A DNA stretch of 64,000 nucleotides from CBFDCQ01 sp965603355 (GTDB lineage Bacteria; Hydrogenedentota; CAZGCA01; CBFDCQ01): assembly GCA_965603355.1 (NCBI GenBank), contig CBFDCQ010000001.1, forward strand, positions 1 through 64,000, given 5' to 3'. Below are positions 8,497-15,685 of the stretch, one piece after another (the first letter of the stretch is position 1; every line of letters begins with the position of its first letter). The notes under the pieces are model-generated. The model was not told the DNA's origin, did not search any database, and saw only the letters and a list, made by a program, of their open reading frames with translations. The translations under genes and the position numbers were made by a program.

Positions 8497-9084
8497 ATGA
8501 AGTGCGAACGTGTCAGGAGAGCGTTGTCAGCTTATCTCGACGGGGAGATTTCCAGTTCGGCATGCACCGAGATCGAAGAACACCTTGCAAAATGTCCCGA
8601 ATGCGAGCGCCGCAGGCATGAGCTGTCTCTGGTTGTCGAATCGCTGGGTCGTCTCGGCAGAATAGAGCCGTCACCAGAGTTCTATTCGCAGACGATGCGG
8701 CGAATAAGGGCCGTGGCAAAGGTGCCCGCGCCGCGCAAGGTAGCCGTTCGCAAGTTGGCGGCGGCTTTTGTATCATGTGCCGCGGTGGGTATGTTCATCC
8801 TGGGTTGGTTCGTCCTGTCCGCCAACCGCAGCGGACCGACCCGCCCCGATGTATCCCTGACCGAAAGGGTTGCGGCGACTCTTCTTGTGGACAATGGCAG
8901 TGACGCCCCGTTCGATGCAGCAGGATCGACGATTGGGCGGAGTGCGCCGGACGAACTGACGCTGCTCGTGACCGCGGCGTATTCCGACGATACCCCTATA
9001 GAAGACATGATCGAAATACTGTCGGATAGTGAGAAAACGGAGTTCAGGACTGTTCTTGTCAGCCTGGCGCAGGAGGAAAGATGA
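8497..9084 (+). CDS. Membrane anti-sigma factor with zf-HC2 domain
   Basis: A 195-residue protein. The cytoplasmic N-terminus has the zinc anti-sigma motif H29-x3-C33-x2-C36, one membrane helix covers about 87-108, and a periplasmic tail of about 85 residues follows. It should hold the sigma factor encoded just upstream inactive at the membrane until an envelope signal is sensed. It starts 2 nt after the sigma stop, and its own stop overlaps the next start, so translation is coupled. No enzyme or known sensor domain is visible in the periplasmic part. Confidence 0.9.
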   Translation: MKCERVRRALSAYLDGEISSSACTEIEEHLAKCPECERRRHELSLVVESLGRLGRIEPSPEFYSQTMRRIRAVAKVPAPRKVAVRKLAAAFVSCAAVGMFILGWFVLSANRSGPTRPDVSLTERVAATLLVDNGSDAPFDAAGSTIGRSAPDELTLLVTAAYSDDTPIEDMIEILSDSEKTEFRTVLVSLAQEER

Positions 9085-9752
9085 CAATGCTCGGTAGATG
9101 CAGGCCATTGGCTCTATGTCTCGTGATCGTACTGGCAGTGTGTTTCGCAGTCTGTCTTGCGGCGGAAGCGCAACGAGAACGCCCGGAAGGTCGCGGGCGA
9201 GAGGCCGAGCCGGAAGAGCGGTCCATTCCACGGGAAGAGTGGGAGGGTTTTGGTGAGTTCGCCAGGCGCCATGGCGGCAAAGACGTGCGTGAACAAGAGA
9301 TACCGGAAATAATAGAGCTGGTACGCGCGTGGCGAATGATGAAGGAAGTCGGCCTGACCGAAGAGGAATCGGTAAGATTCCTTGACCTGAGGCGTGAGAT
9401 GAGAGAGAAACGCGCCGAACTCGCCGAACAACGCGAGCGGGCCCGCGATGAGCTGAGGGAGCTCGTTGATGATCCGCAGTCGACGGATGACGCGATCGCC
9501 AAGCAGCTCAAGGCGTTGCAGAAGATCGAAGAGAGTCGTGCTGCACTACGCCGCCAGCATGAGAAGACAACAGCCGAGGGGCTCAGCGTCCGCCAGCAAG
9601 CCGAGCTCAGGCTTTTCAGGTACCATTTTGACCGGCACGTCCGCGAACGGCTCATACAATACATCGAGGAGCGTCGCGACGAGAGAGAACGGGAGGATCG
9701 ACCGAGAGAACGTCGGGGTCCTCGCGATGGAAGAGGCCGGCGCGAACGCTGA
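9081..9752 (+). CDS. Secreted charged helical protein, Spy/CpxP-like
   Basis: A 223-residue protein with a signal peptide (about 1-29) and then a strongly charged, mostly helical body rich in Glu and Arg. Its segment LTEEESVRFLDLRREMREKR, followed by a long amphipathic helix, resembles the Spy/CpxP/ZraP periplasmic chaperone-sensor group. The tail (195-223) is an Arg/Glu/Asp low-complexity stretch. It overlaps the anti-sigma gene by 4 nt (ATGA), so it belongs to the same operon. It is probably the periplasmic sensing or effector arm of this sigma system, as CnrX-like proteins are elsewhere. This is inference from position and composition. Confidence 0.75.
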   Translation: MTMLGRCRPLALCLVIVLAVCFAVCLAAEAQRERPEGRGREAEPEERSIPREEWEGFGEFARRHGGKDVREQEIPEIIELVRAWRMMKEVGLTEEESVRFLDLRREMREKRAELAEQRERARDELRELVDDPQSTDDAIAKQLKALQKIEESRAALRRQHEKTTAEGLSVRQQAELRLFRYHFDRHVRERLIQYIEERRDEREREDRPRERRGPRDGRGRRER

Positions 9753-9806
9753 CCGGATGCATCCGAACAGACAGACTGAGAGGGGCGCTACCGAGCAATT
9801 GCCCGT

Positions 9807-10355
9807 TTAGGGGCTCTCGAGCGCGTTGCTTCCGTCATCCGGGACCGAAGAGTCCTTACCGTCTTGCGTAGCCTTTTCTACACTTCTTTCACGCCTAAAG
9901 AAGGGCGTCTTCTCGAGCAGCCGACGCAACCGCCCCACGTTCGTCCCGTTGCCGGCCAGCGCGGCAGAATCTTCAACCGGCGCCATCAGGCGCATAGCAC
10001 CTTTTACCAGAAATGGCGCAGCGGCGAGGACGATGATTATCACTGCCGCGACTGCCAGTCTATGCCAGGTCCTGCGCTGCCTCAGCCGGCGCCCTGGAAC
10101 GACAGGTTTGTACTGAGGCTCCTCGGACTCCAACCGCTGTTTGAGATCTTCGAACCGGCCGCAAGGGTTGGGATGCTGCAGCGCCGCGCCGCACAATTCC
10201 AGCAGTCGTGCCAGCTCCTCAACGTTCTCCCTGCAAGCATAGCACCGGGCTATATGCACTTCGACGGCCAACCTCTCCTCATGTGACAGGCCGTCGTCAA
10301 CATAGTCCACTAGTTTAGTCTTGATCTCGCCGCACCCTTCAACAATGTCGCTCAT
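9807..10355 (-). CDS. Membrane anti-sigma factor with zf-HC2 domain (second pair)
   Basis: A 182-residue protein with an N-terminal zinc anti-sigma motif H34-x3-C38-x2-C41, a basic stretch, one membrane helix (about 100-118) and a short periplasmic tail of about 65 residues. It lies 46 nt downstream of the second ECF sigma gene on the same strand and should be its inhibitor. It converges on the Spy-like gene of the first sigma operon with only 54 nt between them. The periplasmic part shows no recognisable domain. Confidence 0.85.
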   Translation of the reverse strand: MSDIVEGCGEIKTKLVDYVDDGLSHEERLAVEVHIARCYACRENVEELARLLELCGAALQHPNPCGRFEDLKQRLESEEPQYKPVVPGRRLRQRRTWHRLAVAAVIIIVLAAAPFLVKGAMRLMAPVEDSAALAGNGTNVGRLRRLLEKTPFFRRERSVEKATQDGKDSSVPDDGSNALESP

Positions 10356-10401
10356 GTCAACTCCCGCCTAGCTTGATAAGCTATGAACACACACATACCC
10401 C

Positions 10402-10992
10402 TCACAAAACCAGCAAATTCTTGAGCGCTTCCCGCAACTTCTTGATAGCTAAGAGCCTACGTGATCTAACGGTGTTCATGGGGCACTGCATCGCCTCAGC
10501 AATTTCCTCAATGGAAAGCCCCTGGATAGTGCGCATCACGAACACCATTCTCTGCTCATTCGGCAAACGGTCCAGTGCCTCAAAGATACGTTCTTCCACC
10601 TCTGCACGGGCGGCAGCCTCGTCGGGATGATTTGACTTGGTTCCCGCAACGGGCTGCCAGCTTTCATCCATTGTCCCGGCCAGCCTGACAACACGGCGTT
10701 TTCTTAACTGTCTGCATCTCTCCAGCCAGATATTGCGCGCAAACGCGAACAGATACGCCGGGAACGAGCCGGTAGCCGCATATCTCGTTCTCAACTTCCA
10801 CACCCGCAGGAAAGTCTCCTGGCAGAGATCCTCGGAAGCCTGGGAATCTCTGCTCATTCCATAGAAGAAATCCGTTATTCTTCGGCAGTACCGACCGTGT
10901 AGCTCACCAAACGCGCGCTCATCCCCCCACCGCACGCGGAGCATGAGCGTCGTGTCAGGTGTGCCCTCACAGGAGTTCATTCCTGACGGCAT
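10402..10992 (-). CDS. ECF RNA polymerase sigma factor (second pair)
   Basis: A 196-residue sigma factor. Region 2 holds SEDLCQETFLRVWKLR and a following FPAYLFAFARNIWLERCR segment. Region 4 ends in LSIEEIAEAMQCPMNTVRSRR. The linker between the regions is acidic. The start at 10992 is preceded by AGAGGT, part of a perfect 12-bp palindrome (10995-11006). An alternative ATG at 10980 has a weaker AGGA. It is followed on the same strand by a zf-HC2 anti-sigma gene. Unlike the first pair, no GGAACTT-type box was found upstream, so autoregulation is not evident. Confidence 0.93.
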   Translation of the reverse strand: MPSGMNSCEGTPDTTLMLRVRWGDERAFGELHGRYCRRITDFFYGMSRDSQASEDLCQETFLRVWKLRTRYAATGSFPAYLFAFARNIWLERCRQLRKRRVVRLAGTMDESWQPVAGTKSNHPDEAAARAEVEERIFEALDRLPNEQRMVFVMRTIQGLSIEEIAEAMQCPMNTVRSRRLLAIKKLREALKNLLVL

Positions 10993-10994
10993 TT

Positions 10995-11006
10995 AGAGGT
11001 ACCTCT
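10995..11006. promoter_or_regulatory. Perfect 12-bp palindrome over the ribosome site of the second ECF gene
   Basis: AGAGGTACCTCT is fully self-complementary and contains the likely Shine-Dalgarno of the sigma gene, whose ATG is at 10992. It could be a protein-binding site or could mask the ribosome site in RNA. At 12 bp, chance is possible. Confidence 0.4.
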
Positions 11007-11048
11007 GACTATGTCCATCTACTATATGACAGTTTGGCCGCATTTCGA

Positions 11049-11966
11049 TCAATTCGGATAAGGTTTGCATATCTCCTCGAAGAAGCATCTCGTACATTGT
11101 ACAGTGTCCTGCGTGCGTGAAAACGCCTCAATATCACGCGGAATGTTATGTTCGACGCTCCGCAAAAGGTTCATCATCTCGGACAACCCGGCACGAATGG
11201 AATCTTCCAGACGGGCCAACTTCTCTTCCGTCACCTCGATTTGCTCCACCTCGCCTTCCATGAGATAGACGGCGGAGGCAAGGACGAAAGGAGGTTTCAC
11301 TTTCCACCGGTCGGCCGCGAACAGCGCATAACAGGACAGCTGTTGGTCCACCTGATCGTCCCGCTTACCGGTTTTCCAGTCGTATATGCACACTGTCTGT
11401 CCGTCCCTCAGTGCGAAGTCCGGCGCAGCATAGACCTTCACGCCGGCAAACTCGAAGGAGTCAATCTGGTCAATGGCCAGCCAGCATTTGACGCCGGCGC
11501 TGCGTATGGATTGAAAGATTTCAAGCGCGAACAGGTTAGCTATACACTTTTCCACTTTTTCCCTAATCTGGCCCCGCCGCTCCGGTGTTACCTCTTTTCC
11601 GTAGTAATGCTCGAACAGGTTCGCAAAACGCTTCGGGCTGCGCCGCCACATCTGATCCTTCGACTGTCTCCAGGCGTCGGTGAGCCTTGTTACCGCAAGT
11701 TTCTTAGCCTGCTCACAGGTCACGGGAGTAAGCTCATCTCGGTCGCGGTTGAATGTCTCGCGTATCACGTCGTGGACGACTTGACCGGCCAGCATATCAA
11801 GGTTGACCATAGACTTGAGGAGATACGCTTGCCTGCGGTCAGGTGGAGCCTCGGGCTTCCACCCTTCCCACGCCAGGTAATAGTGGTAGTAATAGCGGCG
11901 TGGACAGGTACGAAGCATCCTCGCCCGCGACGTCGACCATGAAAGTTCGCTCTTGAGTTCAGCCAT
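11049..11966 (-). CDS. PD-(D/E)XK nuclease with four-cysteine Fe-S site (Cas4/AddB-like)
   Basis: A 305-residue protein of the RecB-nuclease superfamily. The catalytic pieces are H65 (GQVVHDVI), D183 (APDFALRDG), D196-x-K198 (YDWKTGK) and the Q209-xxx-Y213 motif. Cys21 near the N-terminus plus Cys291, Cys294 and Cys300 at the C-terminus are placed as in Cas4 and AddB, where they hold a 4Fe-4S cluster. The expected activity is DNA end-processing. No helicase, AddA or cas gene is nearby, so it stands alone. The predicted promoter (11975-12003) puts the transcript start only a couple of bases before the ATG, and no Shine-Dalgarno is visible. Confidence 0.88.
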   Translation of the reverse strand: MAELKSELSWSTSRARMLRTCPRRYYYHYYLAWEGWKPEAPPDRRQAYLLKSMVNLDMLAGQVVHDVIRETFNRDRDELTPVTCEQAKKLAVTRLTDAWRQSKDQMWRRSPKRFANLFEHYYGKEVTPERRGQIREKVEKCIANLFALEIFQSIRSAGVKCWLAIDQIDSFEFAGVKVYAAPDFALRDGQTVCIYDWKTGKRDDQVDQQLSCYALFAADRWKVKPPFVLASAVYLMEGEVEQIEVTEEKLARLEDSIRAGLSEMMNLLRSVEHNIPRDIEAFSRTQDTVQCTRCFFEEICKPYPN

Positions 11967-11974
11967 GACAACCT

Positions 11975-12003
11975 ATTGTAGGACAAACCTGGCAATATCG
12001 CAA
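11975..12003 (-). promoter_or_regulatory. Promoter of the Fe-S nuclease gene
   Basis: On the minus strand TTGCGA (12003-11998) and TACAAT (11980-11975) are exactly 17 nt apart. The predicted transcript would begin near 11968, next to the ATG at 11966, so the mRNA may be nearly leaderless. Confidence 0.55.
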
Positions 12004-12079
12004 GAACTTGCCCTCCGCATCCCAGATCTCTGTTCCGATTCCGCAGCGCGCCGTCAGCAGTAGAATGGCACCTGGCGGA

Positions 12080-12108
12080 TTGACCATTTGGCAGCGATAG
12101 CATATAAT
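12080..12108 (+). promoter_or_regulatory. Promoter of the sugar operon
   Basis: TTGACC (12080-12085) and a perfect TATAAT (12103-12108) with a 17-nt spacer. It gives a leader of about 100 nt to the ATG at 12213, which has AAGGAGG before it. Confidence 0.7.
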
Positions 12109-12212
12109 CAGGCCGATTGACTGCCAACGGTGGCGATCGGAGAAAGTCGAGTTTGGGGTCCCTTGAAACGCAAAAGCGTTGTCGGTGAAGTGAGATCTAA
12201 GGAGGCGAACTC

Positions 12213-13454
12213 ATGTTGACTCGAAGAAACTTGCTGGCTGCCGGGGGCGGTTTAGCCGCCGCCAGTTTTCTGCTGGAACGTCCACGGGTCGTGGAAGCCG
12301 TACGAGGGGCCTCCACAGAACTGGGCAAGGTCAAGGTACGCGACGTGAAGACGGCCTCGGTGACGTTGACGTATTACGACGCGCACCTGGTGAAGGTCAC
12401 GACGGACGCCGGCATATACGGTCTGGGCGAGGCGTATAGAGGCGCCGGGACGCTTGACTGGATCGACACGATGAAGGAGCAGGTTATCGGCGAAGACCCG
12501 CTGCAGGTGGACTATCTGTGGCACAAGATGATGCGGGAGGGGTCGGGGTCCGATGCGCGGTCGGGCACGCTCACCGGAGCGATTGCGGGGATAGAATCGG
12601 CGCTGCTGGACCTGGCAGGCAAGATTCTCAATGTGCCTGTTTACACGCTTCTCGGCGGCAAGTTCCGCGACAAGCTGTTGATCTACCACGACACCGGGTC
12701 GCCCGACACGGTCGATCCCGGACCCTGGGTGGAGGAGGCGCAGCGCTCACGCGACCAGTACGGTTTCAAAGCGATGAAGTTCGACCTGAACCCGTTCCGA
12801 GGCGAACGATGGAACCGTACGCTGTCTTCGGTGGATATGAAGATTTGGGTGAAGATCCTCGAGGCGATTCGAGAAGAGCTGGGCATGGATTTCCCGCTGG
12901 CCGTCGATCTGCACTGGATGTACAACACGCGCGATGCGTTGCGGTTCACCCAGATGACCGAACACTTGAACCTGTGGTTCATGGAGGACCCGATACCGCC
13001 TGAGAACGCGGAAGCCCTGCGGCGAATTACCGACGCCACCAAGGTACCGATCTGCACCGGCGAGAACCTGTACACGCGCCACACCTGGCGTCCATTTATC
13101 GAGGGCCAGGCCTGCGACATCATCCAGCCGGACATGCAGAAGTGCGGCGGATTGCTGGAAACGAAGAGGATTGCCGACTGGGCTGACCTGTACTACATGC
13201 CGATGGCCTGCCACAACCTATGTTCACCCGTGGGCACGTTTGCTTCGGGTCACGTCTGCGCGGCGACCCGCTCGTTCATTACCCTGGAGTCAGACAGCGT
13301 CGAGCTGCCGCACTGGCAGGATATCATTCAACACGAGGGCCCCATCTACAAGGATGGATATCTTGAGATACCGGACAAACCCGGGTTCGGCATAGAGCTG
13401 AACGAGGAGGTCTGTCGCAAACATCTTGCTGAGGGTTCGGGGTTTTTCGACTGA
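12213..13454 (+). CDS. Tat-exported enolase-superfamily dehydratase (mandelate racemase/galactonate dehydratase type)
   Basis: A 413-residue protein starting with a Tat signal (MLTRRNLLAAGGG), then the MR/MLE fold. Visible active-site residues are the KxxK pair K186/K189, metal ligands D232, E258 and E284, D307, and the second-face base H334. This set fits acid-sugar dehydratases, which remove water from aldonates or aldarates to give 2-keto-3-deoxy acids. The exact substrate is not readable. Export would put the dehydration outside the cytoplasm. It is the first gene of a five-gene operon with an oxidoreductase, a lipoprotein, a glycosidase and an alcohol dehydrogenase. AAGGAGG precedes the ATG. 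Confidence 0.88.
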   Translation: MLTRRNLLAAGGGLAAASFLLERPRVVEAVRGASTELGKVKVRDVKTASVTLTYYDAHLVKVTTDAGIYGLGEAYRGAGTLDWIDTMKEQVIGEDPLQVDYLWHKMMREGSGSDARSGTLTGAIAGIESALLDLAGKILNVPVYTLLGGKFRDKLLIYHDTGSPDTVDPGPWVEEAQRSRDQYGFKAMKFDLNPFRGERWNRTLSSVDMKIWVKILEAIREELGMDFPLAVDLHWMYNTRDALRFTQMTEHLNLWFMEDPIPPENAEALRRITDATKVPICTGENLYTRHTWRPFIEGQACDIIQPDMQKCGGLLETKRIADWADLYYMPMACHNLCSPVGTFASGHVCAATRSFITLESDSVELPHWQDIIQHEGPIYKDGYLEIPDKPGFGIELNEEVCRKHLAEGSGFFD

Positions 13455-13506
13455 CGCGGCAACGCTGAGCAATGAGGTGCAATCATGCCGAGAGAGGGGA
13501 GAGATT

Positions 13507-14868
13507 ATGGAACCAATGAACAGGAGAGATTTTCTGGGCGAGTCGATACGCGGCACGGCGGGGATCACCCTGGGAGTGGCGGCGGTTGCGAGCACTTCAA
13601 CCCGGGTGCTGGGCGCGAACGAGAAAGTGGTGCTCGGCCTGATAGGCGCAGGTGGGCGCGGCTCACTCTTAATCCAGGGTATGACGAAGGACGCTGATAA
13701 CGTTGAGACCAAGTACGTCTGTGAGGTCGACGACACCCGCGGGCACGGCACCATCGCCAATCTGGAGAAGATTCAGGGGTACGCGCCGAAACGCGTCGTG
13801 GACATGCGCGAGATCCTTGATGATAAGGACGTTGACGCCGTGGTCATAGCGACGCCCGGGCAGTGGCACGCGCTGGCGACCGTGTGGGCGTGCCAGGCCG
13901 GCAAGGATGTGTATGTTGAGAAGTGTATCTCGATGACCATCTGGGAAAGCCGCAAGATGATCGAGGCCGCCCGCAAGTGCAATCGCGTCGTTCAATGCGG
14001 TATGCAGAACCGCAGCATGCCGGAGAACATCAAAGCGCGCGACTACATCATGAGCGGCAAGATGGGCAGAATCGTGCACGTCAAGGTGAACAACTTGCAT
14101 GAAGGCGAGCCGTGGCGGCCGAAACCAGACACCGAGCCGCCCGAAGGGCTCGATTGGGACCGCTGGCTGGGTCCTGCACAGGAAGTGCCGTACAACGAGA
14201 ACCGCCACCAAGAGTATGCCCACTACTTCGAGTACGGCGGCGGTGTGCTGGCGAGAACCGGCTGCCATACGCTGGACCTGGCACGTATGGTGATCGGCGA
14301 CCCGCCGCAGCCTGACTCCGTGTACGCAGCCGGCGGCAGGCTCGGGTTCAAGGATGAACGCGAGACCCCGGACCTTGTGGCCGCCGTTTACGACTACGGC
14401 GATTTCACCATGACGCTGGACCACACCGAGTTCATGCCGTATATGACCAGGACCATATATATCGGTGACGTAGTGTATGGCGACAAGTTTCCTCACTGGC
14501 CCCAATGTTCCACGCGGATAGAGATCTACGGCACGGAGCAGATGATGTACCTCGGGCCGCACGGCGGCGGATGGCAGGTATTTGAAAAGGACGGCGAGAT
14601 CGTCGCGCAGGAGACGGGTTACTGGGCGCAAGAACCACACTACCTCAACTTCATCGACTGTGTGCGTTCGCGCAAAGATCCCAACTGTCCGATCGAGCAA
14701 GGGCATCTGAGCACAACGCTGGCACATATCGCGAACGCTGCGGTGCGCGTCGGGAACAAGCACCTGATACTCGACGCCGAAACCGACACGTTCGTCAACA
14801 ACGATGACGCCAACAAACTGCTCAAACCGCAGTACCGGAAAAACTACCGCATTCCTGAACAGGTTTAG
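13507..14868 (+). CDS. Tat-exported Gfo/Idh/MocA family oxidoreductase
   Basis: A 453-residue protein. The Tat motif NRRDFLG (5-11) leads into a hydrophobic stretch, then a Rossmann nucleotide site GLIGAGGRGS (44-53) and the C-terminal Gfo/Idh alpha-beta domain. The family's EKP signature reads EKC (138-140): the catalytic Lys is kept and the Pro is changed. It would oxidise a sugar hydroxyl with a tightly bound NAD(P), as in other Tat-exported members. The start at 13507 has GAGAGGGGAGAG before it; a longer reading from 13426 would overlap the enolase gene and bury the Tat signal. Second gene of the sugar operon. Confidence 0.9.
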   Translation: MEPMNRRDFLGESIRGTAGITLGVAAVASTSTRVLGANEKVVLGLIGAGGRGSLLIQGMTKDADNVETKYVCEVDDTRGHGTIANLEKIQGYAPKRVVDMREILDDKDVDAVVIATPGQWHALATVWACQAGKDVYVEKCISMTIWESRKMIEAARKCNRVVQCGMQNRSMPENIKARDYIMSGKMGRIVHVKVNNLHEGEPWRPKPDTEPPEGLDWDRWLGPAQEVPYNENRHQEYAHYFEYGGGVLARTGCHTLDLARMVIGDPPQPDSVYAAGGRLGFKDERETPDLVAAVYDYGDFTMTLDHTEFMPYMTRTIYIGDVVYGDKFPHWPQCSTRIEIYGTEQMMYLGPHGGGWQVFEKDGEIVAQETGYWAQEPHYLNFIDCVRSRKDPNCPIEQGHLSTTLAHIANAAVRVGNKHLILDAETDTFVNNDDANKLLKPQYRKNYRIPEQV

Positions 14869-14910
14869 AAACGAACTGAATCGCTTCAACAAGGGGAGGA
14901 AAGGGGGACG

Positions 14911-15684
14911 ATGAGACCTGGCAGAAACATCAAAAAGCTATCGAGATGGACGGTTCTTGCTGCTTTAGTTCCAGTCTTATTAACGGCATGTGCAGCCAAT
15001 CGGGATACGGAGCGGTCGCCGACAAGCGGTCCCGTTCTCATTGAATTTGACATCCGCCAGGACGTGGACTTGATACGAAATTCGCTCTTTGGAGGACCGC
15101 CACAGTTCGCGATATGGCTCGAGGACCCGGTCAGTCATCGGCTGCAGACCGTCTTCGTAACGTATCGTTCGGCGGCAGGCGACTGGGTCGGAAAACTGGA
15201 GTGTCCGGCTGCGTTGCCGCGCTGGTTCGAAGTGTTCAAAGAGGAAACCGGCAGCTCAGGGTTGCCCTCGTTTGACAACCCGGCTCCCGACGCTGTGACC
15301 GGTGCCACACCGAGAATCGAGCGTTTCACTACCAGCGTCGAGGTGGAGCCGAACAGCAGATGGATATGTTGGATTGAGATGAACCTTGCTGGCGACTTTA
15401 ATGAAGCGTATCAACACCATAACGCCGAGGAAAAGACCATTGACGTGCATTTCTCAGGCCAACCATCGCTTATCTATCGGGGAGAGATCAAGGCAACACC
15501 GGGTGAGAGAATCGTGCCGGAACTTTACAGTCAGGCGGTGGTCGACGCCCCGAACGGAGAGACGGTGCAACCGGTCAGTGACGGAGTGACAACAGCCAGG
15601 AATGTCTTCAAGTCTATAGAGATCCGCGTTCTTGGAGCCGGAGCTGGGCAGGATTCTACGGGAAGACGAGAGAAAGGAGTTTGA
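14911..15684 (+). CDS. Lipoprotein with possible FMN-attachment motif, DUF2271-like
   Basis: A 257-residue protein with a lipobox LTAC (24-27), so it is membrane-anchored outside the cytoplasm. The body reads like a DUF2271-type beta domain: FAIWLEDP (66-73), FVTYRSAAGDW, then LPRWF, then a long strand-rich tail. Residues 127-133 read DAVTGAT, an exact match to the D-[GA]-x-[ST]-G-A-T consensus at which ApbE links FMN to Thr. If used, Thr133 would carry the flavin. It sits third in the sugar operon and its stop is 1 nt before the glycosidase start. An electron-carrier role for exported oxidoreductases is my inference. Confidence 0.7.
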   Translation: MRPGRNIKKLSRWTVLAALVPVLLTACAANRDTERSPTSGPVLIEFDIRQDVDLIRNSLFGGPPQFAIWLEDPVSHRLQTVFVTYRSAAGDWVGKLECPAALPRWFEVFKEETGSSGLPSFDNPAPDAVTGATPRIERFTTSVEVEPNSRWICWIEMNLAGDFNEAYQHHNAEEKTIDVHFSGQPSLIYRGEIKATPGERIVPELYSQAVVDAPNGETVQPVSDGVTTARNVFKSIEIRVLGAGAGQDSTGRREKGV

Positions 15685-15685
15685 G

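Noticed and set aside
13669..14892. 407-codon minus-strand open frame
   Set aside because: Complement of the Gfo/Idh gene; no ribosome site or family likeness, and the plus strand has clear motifs.
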